Positions 17,171-27,026 are shown, counted from the first letter of the stretch. The stretch is 64,000 nt of DNA from Bog-756 sp963734395 (GCA_963734395.1 CAVTGY010000003.1:310001-374000); one strand, 5' to 3'. Notes: generated by a model from the sequence alone, not told the origin. Numbers and translations are program-made.

Positions 17171-18415
17171 TCAATCGCGGTAGGCGGCGACCTCGCTGCG
17201 GGTGAGATTGATCAGGTTGCCGAGTGCGATGTTGACGTCGACAAGGTGAAGGCCCCACGTGGGGCCGAGTGTCTGCCCCACGATCGTTCGTGGATCGCCC
17301 TCATGGATAGGGGCGCTCACCTGCAGCCACGTCGCCCCGCCCTGTGAGAGGCACTGACCCGAATAGAGATCCGGTTCGGTTACCCACGGTGTGGGCAGTG
17401 CGGGCGGTACGACACCGGATAGTCCACCGAGGCCTTTGGCTGACGATCTGGTCGGGAAGTAGGGCGACAGGGGGGCGATCCCGCCGGAGGGATTGGCTGG
17501 ATTGACGCACAGGACCTGCAGTCCAACCGTCGACGTACTGCCGGACAGGTGACTGACCCCGGAACCGGGCCTGCCGAAGAGCGAGTTGGTCGGGGGCGCC
17601 TGGTCGAAGCTCGAATACGCGATTACACAGCCCGTCTGGGTACTGGTCGTACAGGCTGGAATGTGCTGGAAGCTACCCCCGACCGTCCCACCCACCGGGA
17701 CCGTCACGTTCCCTCCCAGGATGATGGCCGACACCAGATGCGCGCGCACGACAGGGTTGTCGTCAACCTGCTTCTGCAACAGCTTGATGACCATCGAGGC
17801 GCCCTGAGAATGGCCGATGAGGATGAAGCCCCGACCTTGGTTGTAGTGGGCCAGGTAGTCCTCCCAGGCAGTTAGTACCGACGCATAAGCAGCAGCGAGG
17901 TCGGAGACCGTAATGGCCCCGGGGTCGGCCAGCGCATGCAGGGTCAACTGAGGGTAGATAGGCGCGTACACCTTGCAAACCTGTGAGAAACGAGAAGCCT
18001 GGATCCGCGCCACCGCCGTCTCGGACGGGTCGATATGGAGGTTGGCCACGGCCCCCGACTGCTCGCTGACCGTTGGGTAGACATAAAAGCAGTCGACAGC
18101 GGGATTAGCCGCCGGTGATGCATGCTCCACACTGGGTGGACCTGACTGTGGAATCACCGTACTGGTCAGATCCGCCGTGCAGGGGTTGTCGGACAATCCA
18201 GGTCGGCACAGCCACTCGACACCCTGAGCGTCCGTTCTCGATGGTGCGGCGCCATTGGCCGCTGCGGTCCGAGCTGGCTGGGTCGGTAGCGTTGTCGTGG
18301 GAGAGGTGCTCGACGCACTGCACGCCGTACCTATCGCGGCGAAGACGCACATGATTGCCGTAGCAAGCGATCGACCGTGGGGGTTGGTCGGTGCTGGTCG
18401 GCGATACTCCAACAT
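17171..18415 (-). CDS. DUF3089 alpha/beta-hydrolase lipoprotein
   Basis: A 414-residue exported protein. The N-terminus has a hydrophobic segment ending in a lipobox-like AAIGTAC, followed by a Ser/Thr/Pro linker (SSTSPTTTLPTQP). The body matches DUF3089: WLCRPGLSDNPCTADLTSTV, AVDCFYVYPTVS, the nucleophile elbow LIGHSQGASM and LVSAIILGGNV. These are putative lipases or esterases of the alpha/beta-hydrolase fold. The serine in GHSQG is the expected nucleophile. Probably anchored outside the membrane; substrate unknown. Confidence 0.85.
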   Translation of the reverse strand: MLEYRRPAPTNPHGRSLATAIMCVFAAIGTACSASSTSPTTTLPTQPARTAAANGAAPSRTDAQGVEWLCRPGLSDNPCTADLTSTVIPQSGPPSVEHASPAANPAVDCFYVYPTVSEQSGAVANLHIDPSETAVARIQASRFSQVCKVYAPIYPQLTLHALADPGAITVSDLAAAYASVLTAWEDYLAHYNQGRGFILIGHSQGASMVIKLLQKQVDDNPVVRAHLVSAIILGGNVTVPVGGTVGGSFQHIPACTTSTQTGCVIAYSSFDQAPPTNSLFGRPGSGVSHLSGSTSTVGLQVLCVNPANPSGGIAPLSPYFPTRSSAKGLGGLSGVVPPALPTPWVTEPDLYSGQCLSQGGATWLQVSAPIHEGDPRTIVGQTLGPTWGLHLVDVNIALGNLINLTRSEVAAYRD

Positions 18416-18616
18416 TCAGGTGCCTCCGTGAAGTCCGGATCAGGACGCCTAACTTGGCAAGGCCCGTAGCGTGGCACAGTATGCATCGGTGCGTCGCCCG
18501 GTGGTCGTGCGCAATGAGAGCGGTGGGGACTCCTGCAAACGGAGCCTTCCCGTCCAGGGAGCCTTGATTGAGCCCCGCAACAACAGGAAAGAGCTGCGAA
18601 CTCGTCGGGAGGGACG

Positions 18617-18973
18617 ATGATTCAAATATTGGAAGATATGCCGGCGGGCGTGATCGGCTTCGAGGCGCGGGGGAAGTTGGAGGCCGATGACTACCGCAAG
18701 GTGATCCTGCCGGCGCTGGTAGAGGCCGCAGAGTCAGGGGAGGTGCGATTTCTCATCGTGATGCGCGATTTTCAGGGTATGAGCGGAGGCGCGCTGTGGC
18801 AGGACCTGAAGGTCGGCGTGGAACATCTCCGAGCATGGAAGCGTATTGCGCTGGTGACCGACATCGATTGGATGCGACACATGACTGACCTGTTTGGATG
18901 GATGACACCTGGGGAGACGAGAACGTTCTCCTTGGCACAGCGAGACGATGCCAAGGCCTGGGTGGCGGGCTGA
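18617..18973 (+). CDS. SpoIIAA-like STAS-domain protein
   Basis: A 118-residue protein matching the SpoIIAA-like family (DUF3478): MPAGVIGFEARGKLEADDYRKVILPALVEAAESGEVRFLIVM, then LWQDLKVGVEHLRAWKRIALVTDIDWMRHMTDLFGWMTPGETRTFSL. The fold is STAS-like. Its cellular function is not well defined; members are often linked to stress or lipid binding. ATG 18617 follows GGGAGGGA. It is divergent from the DUF3089 gene. Confidence 0.85.
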   Translation: MIQILEDMPAGVIGFEARGKLEADDYRKVILPALVEAAESGEVRFLIVMRDFQGMSGGALWQDLKVGVEHLRAWKRIALVTDIDWMRHMTDLFGWMTPGETRTFSLAQRDDAKAWVAG

Positions 18974-19056
18974 GTGGCCGGCCCTGGCCTGTGTGTTCGG
19001 CAAGGGCACATACTCAGCCTCGAGTTGTGGCGATGCCCTGCCGGTAGATTTGGGGC

Positions 19057-20676
19057 GTGAAGACCTTGCGCCACCCATCGCGCCGCCGTCGGGCGATCGC
19101 GTCGGCCATCGGCCTGCTCATTCTGGCAGTCGGCTGCGTTATGGCGACCGGGAGCGCGGTGCTGGCGCCCTCGGCCTATGCGCTGGCCGGGCAAGTCGAG
19201 TCGGGCACCCCTGGCCCGGATGCCGTGACCGCGTTCGGCGCTGCTGCTGCCGTGTCGGGGACGACGCTCCACGGTCTGGCCGCTCCCGTCGTGGGGGTGG
19301 CGGCCACCCCTGACGGACTCGGGTATTGGGTGGTGGCCGCGGACGGCGGCATCTTCACCTACGGAAATGCTGCCTTCGAGGGATCCACGGGCGGGATCGA
19401 CCTGAACGCGCCGGTGGTCGGGATGGCCGCCACCCCCACCGGCCGCGGTTACTGGCTGGTCGCCGCCGACGGGGGCGTCTTCGCCTTCGGGGACGCGGTG
19501 TTCGCCGGCTCGATGGGAGGACGTCCGCTCAACCAGCCGATCGTCGGGATGGCCGCCACCCCCACCGGCCGCGGTTATTGGCTGGTCGCCGCCGACGGGG
19601 GCGTCTTCGCCTTCGGAGACGCGGTGTTCGCCGGCTCGATGGGAGGACGTCCGCTCAACCAGCCGATCGTCGGGATGGCCGCCACCCCCACAGGCCATGG
19701 CTATTGGATGGCGGCGTCAGACGGCGGGATCTTCGCCTTCGGTGACGCCCCGTTCGAGGGTTCAATGGGCGGCACTCCCCTCAACGAACCGGTGGTCGGC
19801 ATGGCCGCGCCCCCCGATGGGCGCGGCTACTGGCTGGCCGCCGCCGACGGGGGGATCTTTTCCTTCGGCGATGCCCCGTTCGAGGGATCCGACGGTGGCA
19901 CGCCGAACCAGGGTCAGGCGGTCGGTATCGCCGGTCGGTCGGGCGGATACTGGATCGCCTACGGCGTCGATCCGGCGGCACAGATGATCCCGGCGATCGC
20001 CGCCTATGTCGCCGGGCGGGCCGACAACGTGACGGTGGCCGTGGAGGATCTCACGAACGGTCAGATCTACCAGTTCCAGCCCGGAGTGGTCGAGAACACG
20101 GCGAGCACGGTGAAGGTTGACATCCTGGCCACCCTGCTGGCGCAGGCCCAGGCCGCCGGAGCCACGCTCACGCCCGAAGAGCAGAGCCTGGCGGTCCCGA
20201 TGATCGAGGAGAGCCTGGACAGCGCGGCCGACACCCTGTGGACCCTCCTCGGGCCCGGTGCCGTCGGCGCGTTCGAACGAGAGGCGGGTATGACCTCGAC
20301 CCTGCCCGCCACCGATGGGGTCTGGGGAACCACGACCACCACGGCGCTTGACCGGCTGGCGATGATCCGAACCTTGGTGGAGCCCAACCCGCTGCTCACC
20401 GATGCGTCTCGGGCCTACGTCCTCGACCTCATGGAGCACATCACCCCCTCCCAGGACTGGGGGGCGACGGGTGGTGTGCCCTCGGGAGTCACCGTGGCGC
20501 TCAAGAACGGGTTCGCTGTCATCAACGGGTGGCAGATCAATACCACCGGCTGGGTAAGCGGTGACGGCCGCGACTACCTGATCGCCGTGCTCACCAATGG
20601 AAACGTGTCCGAACAGTACGGCATCGATACAGTCAACAATGTGTCCGCGCTCGTGTGGAACGCGGTCCGACCCTGA
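19057..20676 (+). CDS. secreted repeat protein with C-terminal class A beta-lactamase-type domain
   Basis: A 539-residue exported protein. A basic signal peptide (MKTLRHPSRRRRAIASAIGL...) is followed by about six 42-residue repeats of the GYWLVAADGGVFAFGDAVF type (residues 75-305), likely a beta-propeller, and then by a serine-hydrolase domain (330-539) with the SxxK motif in TASTVKVDIL and a KxG element in VALKNGF. The domain resembles class A beta-lactamases, but the product is more probably a cell-wall or surface protein than a resistance enzyme. The GTG start at 19057 lacks a strong Shine-Dalgarno. Confidence 0.85.
   Translation: MKTLRHPSRRRRAIASAIGLLILAVGCVMATGSAVLAPSAYALAGQVESGTPGPDAVTAFGAAAAVSGTTLHGLAAPVVGVAATPDGLGYWVVAADGGIFTYGNAAFEGSTGGIDLNAPVVGMAATPTGRGYWLVAADGGVFAFGDAVFAGSMGGRPLNQPIVGMAATPTGRGYWLVAADGGVFAFGDAVFAGSMGGRPLNQPIVGMAATPTGHGYWMAASDGGIFAFGDAPFEGSMGGTPLNEPVVGMAAPPDGRGYWLAAADGGIFSFGDAPFEGSDGGTPNQGQAVGIAGRSGGYWIAYGVDPAAQMIPAIAAYVAGRADNVTVAVEDLTNGQIYQFQPGVVENTASTVKVDILATLLAQAQAAGATLTPEEQSLAVPMIEESLDSAADTLWTLLGPGAVGAFEREAGMTSTLPATDGVWGTTTTTALDRLAMIRTLVEPNPLLTDASRAYVLDLMEHITPSQDWGATGGVPSGVTVALKNGFAVINGWQINTTGWVSGDGRDYLIAVLTNGNVSEQYGIDTVNNVSALVWNAVRP
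19417..19668 (+). repeat. 126-bp tandem repeat inside the surface-protein gene
   Basis: Units 19417-19542 and 19543-19668 differ at only about two positions, both synonymous, while the other repeats of the gene have diverged. This points to a recent duplication or gene conversion of one 42-residue propeller blade. Confidence 0.8.
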
Positions 20677-20852
20677 GCGGCAAGCGGCCGGGTCTCTCGG
20701 GCAGGCGGGATCCGAAAGAGTGTGTCGCGGAGAAGTGAATCGCCGCTGTTGCGATTGCCGGGCTTCTCAATCGGACAAGCCACTTCTAGGAGTATTCTGA
20801 ATTGGTGCCTCCAGTTGATCGGTCATCTCCAGGCTGACGGCTGACGACCTGG

Positions 20853-21227
20853 GTGAATGCAATGGCCACTGAGAGTCTGTTCATCAATGCATCCGTCCAC
20901 CGCTCCGTAGCCTCTGGCGAGGTCATCTACGCCGAAGGTGACCAAGGTGACCAAATGTTCGGCATTGTCTCAGGATCAGTGACCCTTCGAAAAGGCTCTG
21001 CCGTTGTTGCTTCGTTGGGACCCAACGATGTCTTTGGCGAGCGTGCCTTGATCGATCATCTTCCCCGAAATCTGACAGCTACTGCGACCAGCGCGTCCAT
21101 GCTGGCCGAGATCAATCGACGCGACTTCCTCTTTCTCGTCCACGAATCACCCACGTTCGCTCTGGGCATCATGAAGGCTCTGGCCAGCAGATTGCGCGAT
21201 TACGACGAGCTATTCGGTGGTTCATGA
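20853..21227 (+). CDS. cyclic nucleotide-binding domain protein
   Basis: A 124-residue stand-alone cNMP-binding domain: SVASGEVIYAEGDQGDQMFGIVSGSVTLRK, then the phosphate-binding cassette region VFGERALIDHLPRNLTATATS. There is no helix-turn-helix, so it is not a Crp-type regulator; it may bind cAMP and act through a partner. The GTG at 20853 or the ATG at 20862 may be the start; neither has a clear Shine-Dalgarno. It is convergent with the toastrack-cyclase gene, a plausible source of its ligand. Confidence 0.85.
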   Translation: MNAMATESLFINASVHRSVASGEVIYAEGDQGDQMFGIVSGSVTLRKGSAVVASLGPNDVFGERALIDHLPRNLTATATSASMLAEINRRDFLFLVHESPTFALGIMKALASRLRDYDELFGGS

Positions 21228-21322
21228 AGTCGCCACCTTTCGCCACGTGGAGCCGACCTGTGATCGTTGAACCCCTGGGGCGAATCCTGAAAACGCAGTT
21301 GCGGGTGAGCTCCGGAGCCGGT

Positions 21323-22702
21323 TCAGCCAGACCTGCTTGCTGTCTCGGTAACCGAGTAGACCCGGCGGGTTTCGGAAAGTCCTCTGAGGTGAACGTCCCG
21401 CCCGTCGGTGAATTGGAACTCGCCGCTCAGATCGCAAAGGTCCTTGAGGACAGAGGAGACCAAAACCTCTCCTCCCGCAGCTTGTTGCGCAATCCGGGCC
21501 GCCAGGATCACCGCGCCACCCAGGAAATCGTTGCCGTCCCGAACCGCTTCACCGGAATGGAGTCCGAGTCGAACCTTAATCGGCACGTCAGGTTTCGAGA
21601 GATTCCGGGCCTCGAAGTCACGCTGTATTCCCACGGCGCACTCCAGAGCTCGGCTGGCGCCACTGAAAGCGATCATGAAACCGTCACCTTGGGCCTTGAT
21701 CTCATGCCCGCCGCAACGTCCAACACGCTGACGAATTACGTGGTTGTGCTCTCGCAGAATATCCATCGCTCGTCGGTCACCCAACTGCTCGGTGAGGGAG
21801 GTAAAGCCCTCCATGTCGCTGAACATGATGGTGACGGTGCCCTCAGGCAGGCCTCTTGCTCGAAGGTCCTCCTCGGTGTCCATTCGTCCTTCTGCGGCAA
21901 TGTCGACGAGCCCCGGGCCTTGCGGCATCTCACCGCTCGACCTCCGGCCGCCGCGAGACCGATCGGGTGACCCAATGACGCGGTTCTCACTTCGTGGGAC
22001 ATGTGCCGGCTTGTTCCGGACGGAAACACTGCCCCAGAAGGCGAAGGCTTTCACCCGGACAATCGGGGACCCCGGGATCCGAGGCGCATCCTTCATCCGC
22101 CGGGCATCTTTTCCGCCCATGACGGCTATGCCGCCAAGCTCCACCTCGATGCCTTCGGGGACGATGATGTCGATTCCGCCCATGATGGCGATTGCGCTGA
22201 TGCTGACAATCGGGCCCTCCACTTCCGCGTTGCGCATGTCGAGATGGCAGCCGCCCATGATGGCGATTGCGTTGGTCCGTTCACGGATGCGCCATCGACC
22301 CCTGCGCTGGGAGCCACCCATGATCGAGACGGTCCAACGGGTCGTCTTGTGCTCGATGGCGACGTCAGGGGCGGACGGTGCCATCGGCAGCGGCGAATGG
22401 TCAATCTCACCCCCCAGGACTCCAGCGAAGTCGGGACCGAAGGGATGAGGAATATCGGCAAGAAGCGGTGGGATATCACCGAGCGAGACTGCTTGATACG
22501 CAATACCGACCCGTTCGGAGAACTCGTCCAGAGTGAGCCGGCCGTCGCCACACGACTTCTTGAGCACCTCAACCACCCGGTCACGGTCCGCATCGGATAG
22601 ACGAGCCCCCGCCGAGCCGTCCGGCGACATCATGGACATGCAGACCATTGTGCCTGACATCGGAGCAAAGTTCTTCGGGCAGGCATCTTCTCTCCCGACC
22701 AC
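21323..22702 (-). CDS. DUF1707 - toastrack (LiaF-like) - class III nucleotide cyclase fusion
   Basis: A 459-residue protein with three parts. Residues 35-90 are a DUF1707 domain (RLSDADRDRVVEVLKKSCGDGRLTLDEFSERV). Residues 110-235 are a LiaF/toastrack-like beta domain with repeated (A/S)I(A/S)IMGG turns. Residues 285-459 are a class III cyclase domain (TIMFSDMEGFTSLTEQLGDRRAMDIL, GGHEIKAQGDGFMIAF, VRLGLHSGEAVRDGNDFLGGAVILAARIA). The metal aspartates are present. It presumably makes cAMP or cGMP in response to an envelope signal. The exact start is unclear; ATGs at 22648-22630 are as likely as 22702. Confidence 0.85.
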   Translation of the reverse strand: MVGREDACPKNFAPMSGTMVCMSMMSPDGSAGARLSDADRDRVVEVLKKSCGDGRLTLDEFSERVGIAYQAVSLGDIPPLLADIPHPFGPDFAGVLGGEIDHSPLPMAPSAPDVAIEHKTTRWTVSIMGGSQRRGRWRIRERTNAIAIMGGCHLDMRNAEVEGPIVSISAIAIMGGIDIIVPEGIEVELGGIAVMGGKDARRMKDAPRIPGSPIVRVKAFAFWGSVSVRNKPAHVPRSENRVIGSPDRSRGGRRSSGEMPQGPGLVDIAAEGRMDTEEDLRARGLPEGTVTIMFSDMEGFTSLTEQLGDRRAMDILREHNHVIRQRVGRCGGHEIKAQGDGFMIAFSGASRALECAVGIQRDFEARNLSKPDVPIKVRLGLHSGEAVRDGNDFLGGAVILAARIAQQAAGGEVLVSSVLKDLCDLSGEFQFTDGRDVHLRGLSETRRVYSVTETASRSG

Positions 22703-22740
22703 CGCTGGCTTTCCGGCGGCAGAACGGGTGCTGACCCGTT

Positions 22741-22761
22741 CTCAGCCTGAGCGGGGCTGAG
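22741..22761. repeat. intergenic hairpin, CTCAG family
   Basis: Arms CTCAGCC and GGCTGAG with a 7-base loop, in the divergent gap (22703-22990) between the cyclase and Bax-inhibitor genes, where a terminator would serve no purpose. Confidence 0.6.
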
Positions 22762-22990
22762 GTTGATCAGTCCGAACTCAGCCGTGGTGGCTCACCGGTA
22801 TCGTCTTCGCCGAGTCCTCTGATGTCCGTGGATCAGCGGAGCACACCCGTCTGGGATCGGCCGCGGCACGGTCTCCGGTTGAAGACGGCAGAATGGACGC
22901 AAGAAGACCCTGTGGCCAGGTCGCACCAGACGTGCGGACATAGGGGAAGCGGTGCGCTAGAGGGCGCGCCCAAGACAGGAGAAACTCATC

Positions 22991-23749
22991 ATGGCATCAG
23001 CCAACCGGGGATCATTCGGATCAGCGTCGAACTACCACCGCATGGTGGAAGCCTACGGACCGCCCCGCCCGGGGGGATCGACCGCGGTGTTGGACAACCC
23101 CACACCCGTCCCCGTCACCACTCGAACGTTCACCGCCGATGGCGCTTTCAACAAGGCCGGGCTGCTCGGGGCCTTGGCCCTGGTCGTTGGTGCCTTGGCC
23201 TATGTCGCCGATCTCCCCCTCGGGCTGGTGTGGCCGCTGATGCTGGTTGCCCTCGGTGCGGGTCTGTGGGCCTCCTTCCGACCGAAGCGGGCCAAGGTGC
23301 TTGCGCCCGTGTTCGCGGTAGGTGAGGGAGCGGTCCTTGGCTTGCTCTCCCGTTTCTACGCAAACCAGGGCGAGCACGTAGTCACCCTGGCCGTGGTCGG
23401 GACCCTGGCCGTGGTCACCGGCGTTTGGTTCTTTTACCGCACCGGCCTGGTCCGTGTCGGCCACCGGTTCATCCAGACCACGATGGTTGCATCTGTCGGC
23501 CTGCTGGCCGTGATGGTTGTGTCCATCCTGACCGGATGGGGAGCGTCGGGGCTGGGCGGCGTGGTCATCTTCGGCATCTTGTACCTGTTCATCGCCGTGA
23601 TGAACCTGTTTGTCGACTACGACTTCGCCTACCGCGCCCAGGCGGGCCAACTCAGCGCCGACGCCGAGTGGTACTCCGCCTTCTCGCTGCTGCTCTCTTC
23701 GGCCATGGTCTATCTGGCCCTGTTACGCATTTTTGGCGGCCGGCGCTAA
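22991..23749 (+). CDS. Bax inhibitor-1/YccA family membrane protein
   Basis: A 252-residue protein. The first 50 residues are hydrophilic (NYHRMVEAYGPPRPGG), and the rest has about seven membrane segments: GLLGALALVVGALAYVADLPLG, LVWPLMLVALGAGLWASF, LAVVGTLAVVTGVWFFYR, VGLLAVMVVSILTGWG and GVVIFGILYLFIAVMNLFVDYDF, ending with SAFSLLLSSAMVYLALLRIFGGRR. The FVDYDF and EWYSAF...YLALLRIF motifs are typical of the YccA/BI-1 family, which modulates ion leak or membrane protease activity. The ATG has a strong AGGAGAAA Shine-Dalgarno. Confidence 0.88.
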   Translation: MASANRGSFGSASNYHRMVEAYGPPRPGGSTAVLDNPTPVPVTTRTFTADGAFNKAGLLGALALVVGALAYVADLPLGLVWPLMLVALGAGLWASFRPKRAKVLAPVFAVGEGAVLGLLSRFYANQGEHVVTLAVVGTLAVVTGVWFFYRTGLVRVGHRFIQTTMVASVGLLAVMVVSILTGWGASGLGGVVIFGILYLFIAVMNLFVDYDFAYRAQAGQLSADAEWYSAFSLLLSSAMVYLALLRIFGGRR

Positions 23750-23784
23750 GGAACACTCGTGGTCGGGGGAGTGATCAACGGGAC

Positions 23785-25591
23785 TTACCGTTTCTCCACA
23801 GGTTCCGCTCGCAGCACCTTGACGCCCGCGAAGTGGGGCTGCTGACGCCACCGCTCGAGGTACCCGACGTAATCAAGGAGACTCCCGGAGTAGGTGAGGT
23901 TCCGGGCCGCCCGGGCGTCTATCGCCTGTTGCTCGCTGTTGTAGAAGCTGGGCGTGCAGCTCTGGAAATAGCCGGCGCCGCCGATCCCGACGCCCTGGAG
24001 CACCGCCAGCCACTCGTCTTCAGCGGCCTCCTCGGGCTCGATGACGGCGATGCCCTGTTCGACGCAGGCCTCCACGATGTTCGCCACGTGCTTGGCCGAT
24101 TCCGAGAGCAGGTGCGAGAAGTTCGTGCCGAAACCACCTTGGACGAGGCTGATCAGGAGCAGGTTCGGGAATCCACTGGCCAGCACCCCGTGCAGGGTGT
24201 GGGCGCCCTCGGCCCACCGCTCCGAGAGCCTGACTCCGTCGCGACCTTTGGGGTCGAAGCCGAGCCGCTGGTGCAGATCTGTCGTGACCTCGAAGCCGGA
24301 GGCATAGATGAGCAGATCCACCGGGTACTCCACACCGTTCACCACCGGGCCGCGCGCGGTGAGTTTGTCGACGCCTCGCCCATTGGTGTCCACCAGATGC
24401 ACGTTGGGCAGGTTGAACGCCGGCAGGTAGTCGTCGTGGAAGCAGACCCGTTTGCAGTGCTTGCCCCAGTACGGCTTGAGATTCTCAGCCGTCTCGGGGT
24501 CCTGGACGATCTCGTCGATGCGGTGTCGGATCGCTTCCATGGTCTCGAAGTCGGACCGCTCGAGCGCCTCGGCTTCCTCCTCCGATTCCGCGGCACTCCG
24601 GGTGTCGACCCACATCACCTCGGTCCAGCCGTCATCTACCAGGTCCACCTCGGGTTGGGCGCCGGTCACCGCTTGGGTGAAGTTGACGATCCGCTCCTCC
24701 TGCCAGCCCGGTTCGAGGCTCCGGAACCACTCGACGTCGGTGGGCCGCTGGTCGCGGACGCCCACCGCCCCCGGCGTCCGCTGGAAGACGTAGAGCTCCT
24801 TGGCCACACGGGCGATCTGGGGCACCACCTGCACGGCGGTGGCGCCGGTGCCGATGATGCCGACCCGCTTGTCGGCCAGGCTGTCCATCGGCTCGGTGGG
24901 GCTCCCGCCGGTGTAGCTGTAGTCCCACCGGCTGGTGTGGAAGGCCTTGCCCTCGAAGTCCTCGATCCCGGGGATCCCCGGCAACTTGGCCTTGTGCAGG
25001 ATTCCCCCGGCCAACACCATGAAACGGCTCGACAATCGATCGCCACGGGAGGTGGTGACCAGCCAGCGCCGCGCCTCCTCGTCCCACTCGGCACCGGTCA
25101 CGTCTGTCTGGAAGAGGGCATGGGGGTAGAGGTCAAACGTGCGGGCCAGGAGCTTGGAGTACTCGTAGATCTCCGTGGCGCTGGCGTAGCGCTCGGACGG
25201 CATGAATCCGGTCTCCTCGAGGAGCGGAAGGTAGGTGTACGACTCCACATCGCACATGCAGCCCGGGTACCGATTCCAGTACCAGGTGCCACCGAAGTCG
25301 CCTGCCTTCTCGACGATCCGGAAGTCGTTGATCCCGTGCTTGCCGAGGTCGTATCGCCGTGAGCATCCCGGCGAAGCCGCCACCCACGATCACCACGGTC
25401 GTCTCCTCGACCACCGGTTCTCGGGTGAAGCCGGGCTCGACGAACGGGTCCCGGTCGAGGTCCTCGAACTCGCCCTTCAGCTCACGCCACTGGGCCATAC
25501 CCTCCGGACGCAGGCGCTTCTGCTGCTCCAGCCGGTACCGCTCGCGCAGCTGGTCGATCGGGGGGCCCTCTGCGTTGTTGTCCTGCTCCAT
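23785..25591 (-). pseudogene. Baeyer-Villiger-type flavin monooxygenase, frameshifted near 25355
   Basis: The N-terminal piece (start 25591) ends VEETTVVIVGGGFAGMLTA, the FAD-binding motif; the frame then shifts near 25350-25360 into GKHGINDFRIVEKAGDFGGTWYWNRYPG and runs to 23785. The second part has the BVMO fingerprint (FEGKAFHTSRWD), the NADPH motif (VGIIGTGATAVQVVP) and DLLIYASGFEV. One base restores a protein of about 600 residues that would insert oxygen next to a ketone or hydroxylate it. The flanks look normal, so a sequencing error is possible. Confidence 0.87.
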
Positions 25592-25706
25592 GGCTGTCGC
25601 TCTTCTCCTTCGAACCCATCAACTCACCAGCCAGGCTACGGGCTAGCTCGGACCCCTCGGCCGAATGTGTCTCCACTGCGTGCAGTCAGACCGTGGGACT
25701 GGAGTT

Positions 25707-25725
25707 CTCAGCCGGTGCAGCTGAG
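25707..25725. repeat. intergenic hairpin, CTCAG family
   Basis: Arms CTCAGC and GCTGAG around a 7-base loop, between the divergent monooxygenase and pirin genes. The rest of the 268-base gap (25592-25859) shows nothing I can name. Confidence 0.5.
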
Positions 25726-25859
25726 GACGGCGATGGGCCGGTGTCGTCGGCCACCCCGGTCTCGCTGCGGGTCGGGCTAGAGGGCGGCGGTGCAGGATTT
25801 CCAGGACGGCCGCACCTGCCCGAAGATCCGACTAGACCGAAGGTCGAGGAGGTACTGCT

Positions 25860-26879
25860 ATGGACGATCCCGTCATTCGTACGCTGTCACTCGGGTTTCC
25901 GTGGGTGACCGAAGACCCCTTCCTGTTCTGCGTGCACCACGTCGACCACTACCCCGCCGCCAACGAGCACATGGGCCCGATCGCCTCCCTCGAGGCACGG
26001 GATATCGGCATGGACTTCTCCGGGGCAGACGGGTGGAGCATGTACCACGGCAGCACAGTGCCAGGCTTTCCGCAGCATCCTCACCGAGGATTCGAGACGG
26101 TTACGTTCATGAGGCAGGGCACGATCGACCACTCGGACTCGCTGGGCGCGACCGCTCGTTTCGGACGGGGCGATGCTCAATGGTTGACGGCCGGTCGCGG
26201 AATCGTCCACTGCGAGATGATGCCACTGCTGGACCGGACGGGTCCGAACCCTTCGGAGTTGTTCCAGATCTGGCTGAACCTGCCGGCGGCCCACAAGATG
26301 GTCGACCCTTACTTCACGATGCTCTGGCGCGAGGAACTCCCCCAGCTGGTGGTGAAGGACGACACCGGTCGAACAGTTGAGATGACCGTGGTGGCGGGCC
26401 AGTTCGGGGATGCATCTCCCTTGCCGCCGCCTCCCGACTCCTGGGCATCGCAACCGGAGACCGAGGTCGCCATTTGGCAGGCACGGTTCGATTCAGAGCG
26501 CGAGTTGACGCTTCCGGCCACCGCCCACACCGAGACGGTTCGGACGATGTACGTCTTCGCCGGAACCGTCGGCGTCGGCAAGACGGATTTACCGGCACCG
26601 GTGGGGGCCGTGCTGCGCTCCGATGCCCCGCTCAAGGTCACCGCCGGGAGTGAAGGAGCTGAGATCCTGATCCTCCAGGGAAGGCCGATCGGTGAGCCGG
26701 TGGCCCAGTATGGCCCATTCGTCATGAACGACCAGGCAGGAATCGAGCAGGCGTTCAGCGATTATCGGCAGACCGGCTTCGGCGGATGGCCTTGGGCCAC
26801 CGATGATCCCGTGCATCCAGCGGACGCTGGCCGATTCGCCGTTCATCCTGACGGACATTCGGAATATCCGGACGACTAG
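25860..26879 (+). CDS. pirin family protein
   Basis: A 339-residue bicupin. The metal-binding N-terminal cupin is recognisable: FPQHPHRGFETVTFMRQGTIDHSDSLG, then GDAQWLTAGRGIVHCEMMP, which supply the His/His/His/Glu ligands. The second cupin follows (residues 180-290). Pirins act as quercetin-2,3-dioxygenase-like enzymes or as transcription cofactors; which one applies is unclear. ATG 25860 follows AGGAGG at good spacing. Confidence 0.9.
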   Translation: MDDPVIRTLSLGFPWVTEDPFLFCVHHVDHYPAANEHMGPIASLEARDIGMDFSGADGWSMYHGSTVPGFPQHPHRGFETVTFMRQGTIDHSDSLGATARFGRGDAQWLTAGRGIVHCEMMPLLDRTGPNPSELFQIWLNLPAAHKMVDPYFTMLWREELPQLVVKDDTGRTVEMTVVAGQFGDASPLPPPPDSWASQPETEVAIWQARFDSERELTLPATAHTETVRTMYVFAGTVGVGKTDLPAPVGAVLRSDAPLKVTAGSEGAEILILQGRPIGEPVAQYGPFVMNDQAGIEQAFSDYRQTGFGGWPWATDDPVHPADAGRFAVHPDGHSEYPDD

Positions 26880-27026
26880 ACCGGTACTGGGCGGTTACTC
26901 AGTCCGAGCTGCCGCCCTGCTCATGGCTGGGTGTTTCAGCTGGGGTGAGTGTCCCAGTTACGCAAGGAAGGCCAGCACCCTTGCCAGTCAGCTCGACCGA
27001 TCGGGCGGCAGCTTCGGGACCCGCCG

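Noticed and set aside
19417..19668. tandem repeats considered as a CRISPR array
   Set aside because: Units are 126 bp, contiguous, in frame and coding; there are no spacers and no cas genes.
18772..19698. 308-aa leftward frame with tidy HPDDRLVERTSSHRAGEHR-type repeats
   Set aside because: The repeats are just the reverse strand of the 126-bp blade repeats of the surface protein gene.
23425..25362. 645-aa rightward open frame
   Set aside because: It runs antisense across the Baeyer-Villiger monooxygenase gene, whose flavin and BVMO motifs are clear; the antisense product has no motif and is a GC-rich shadow.
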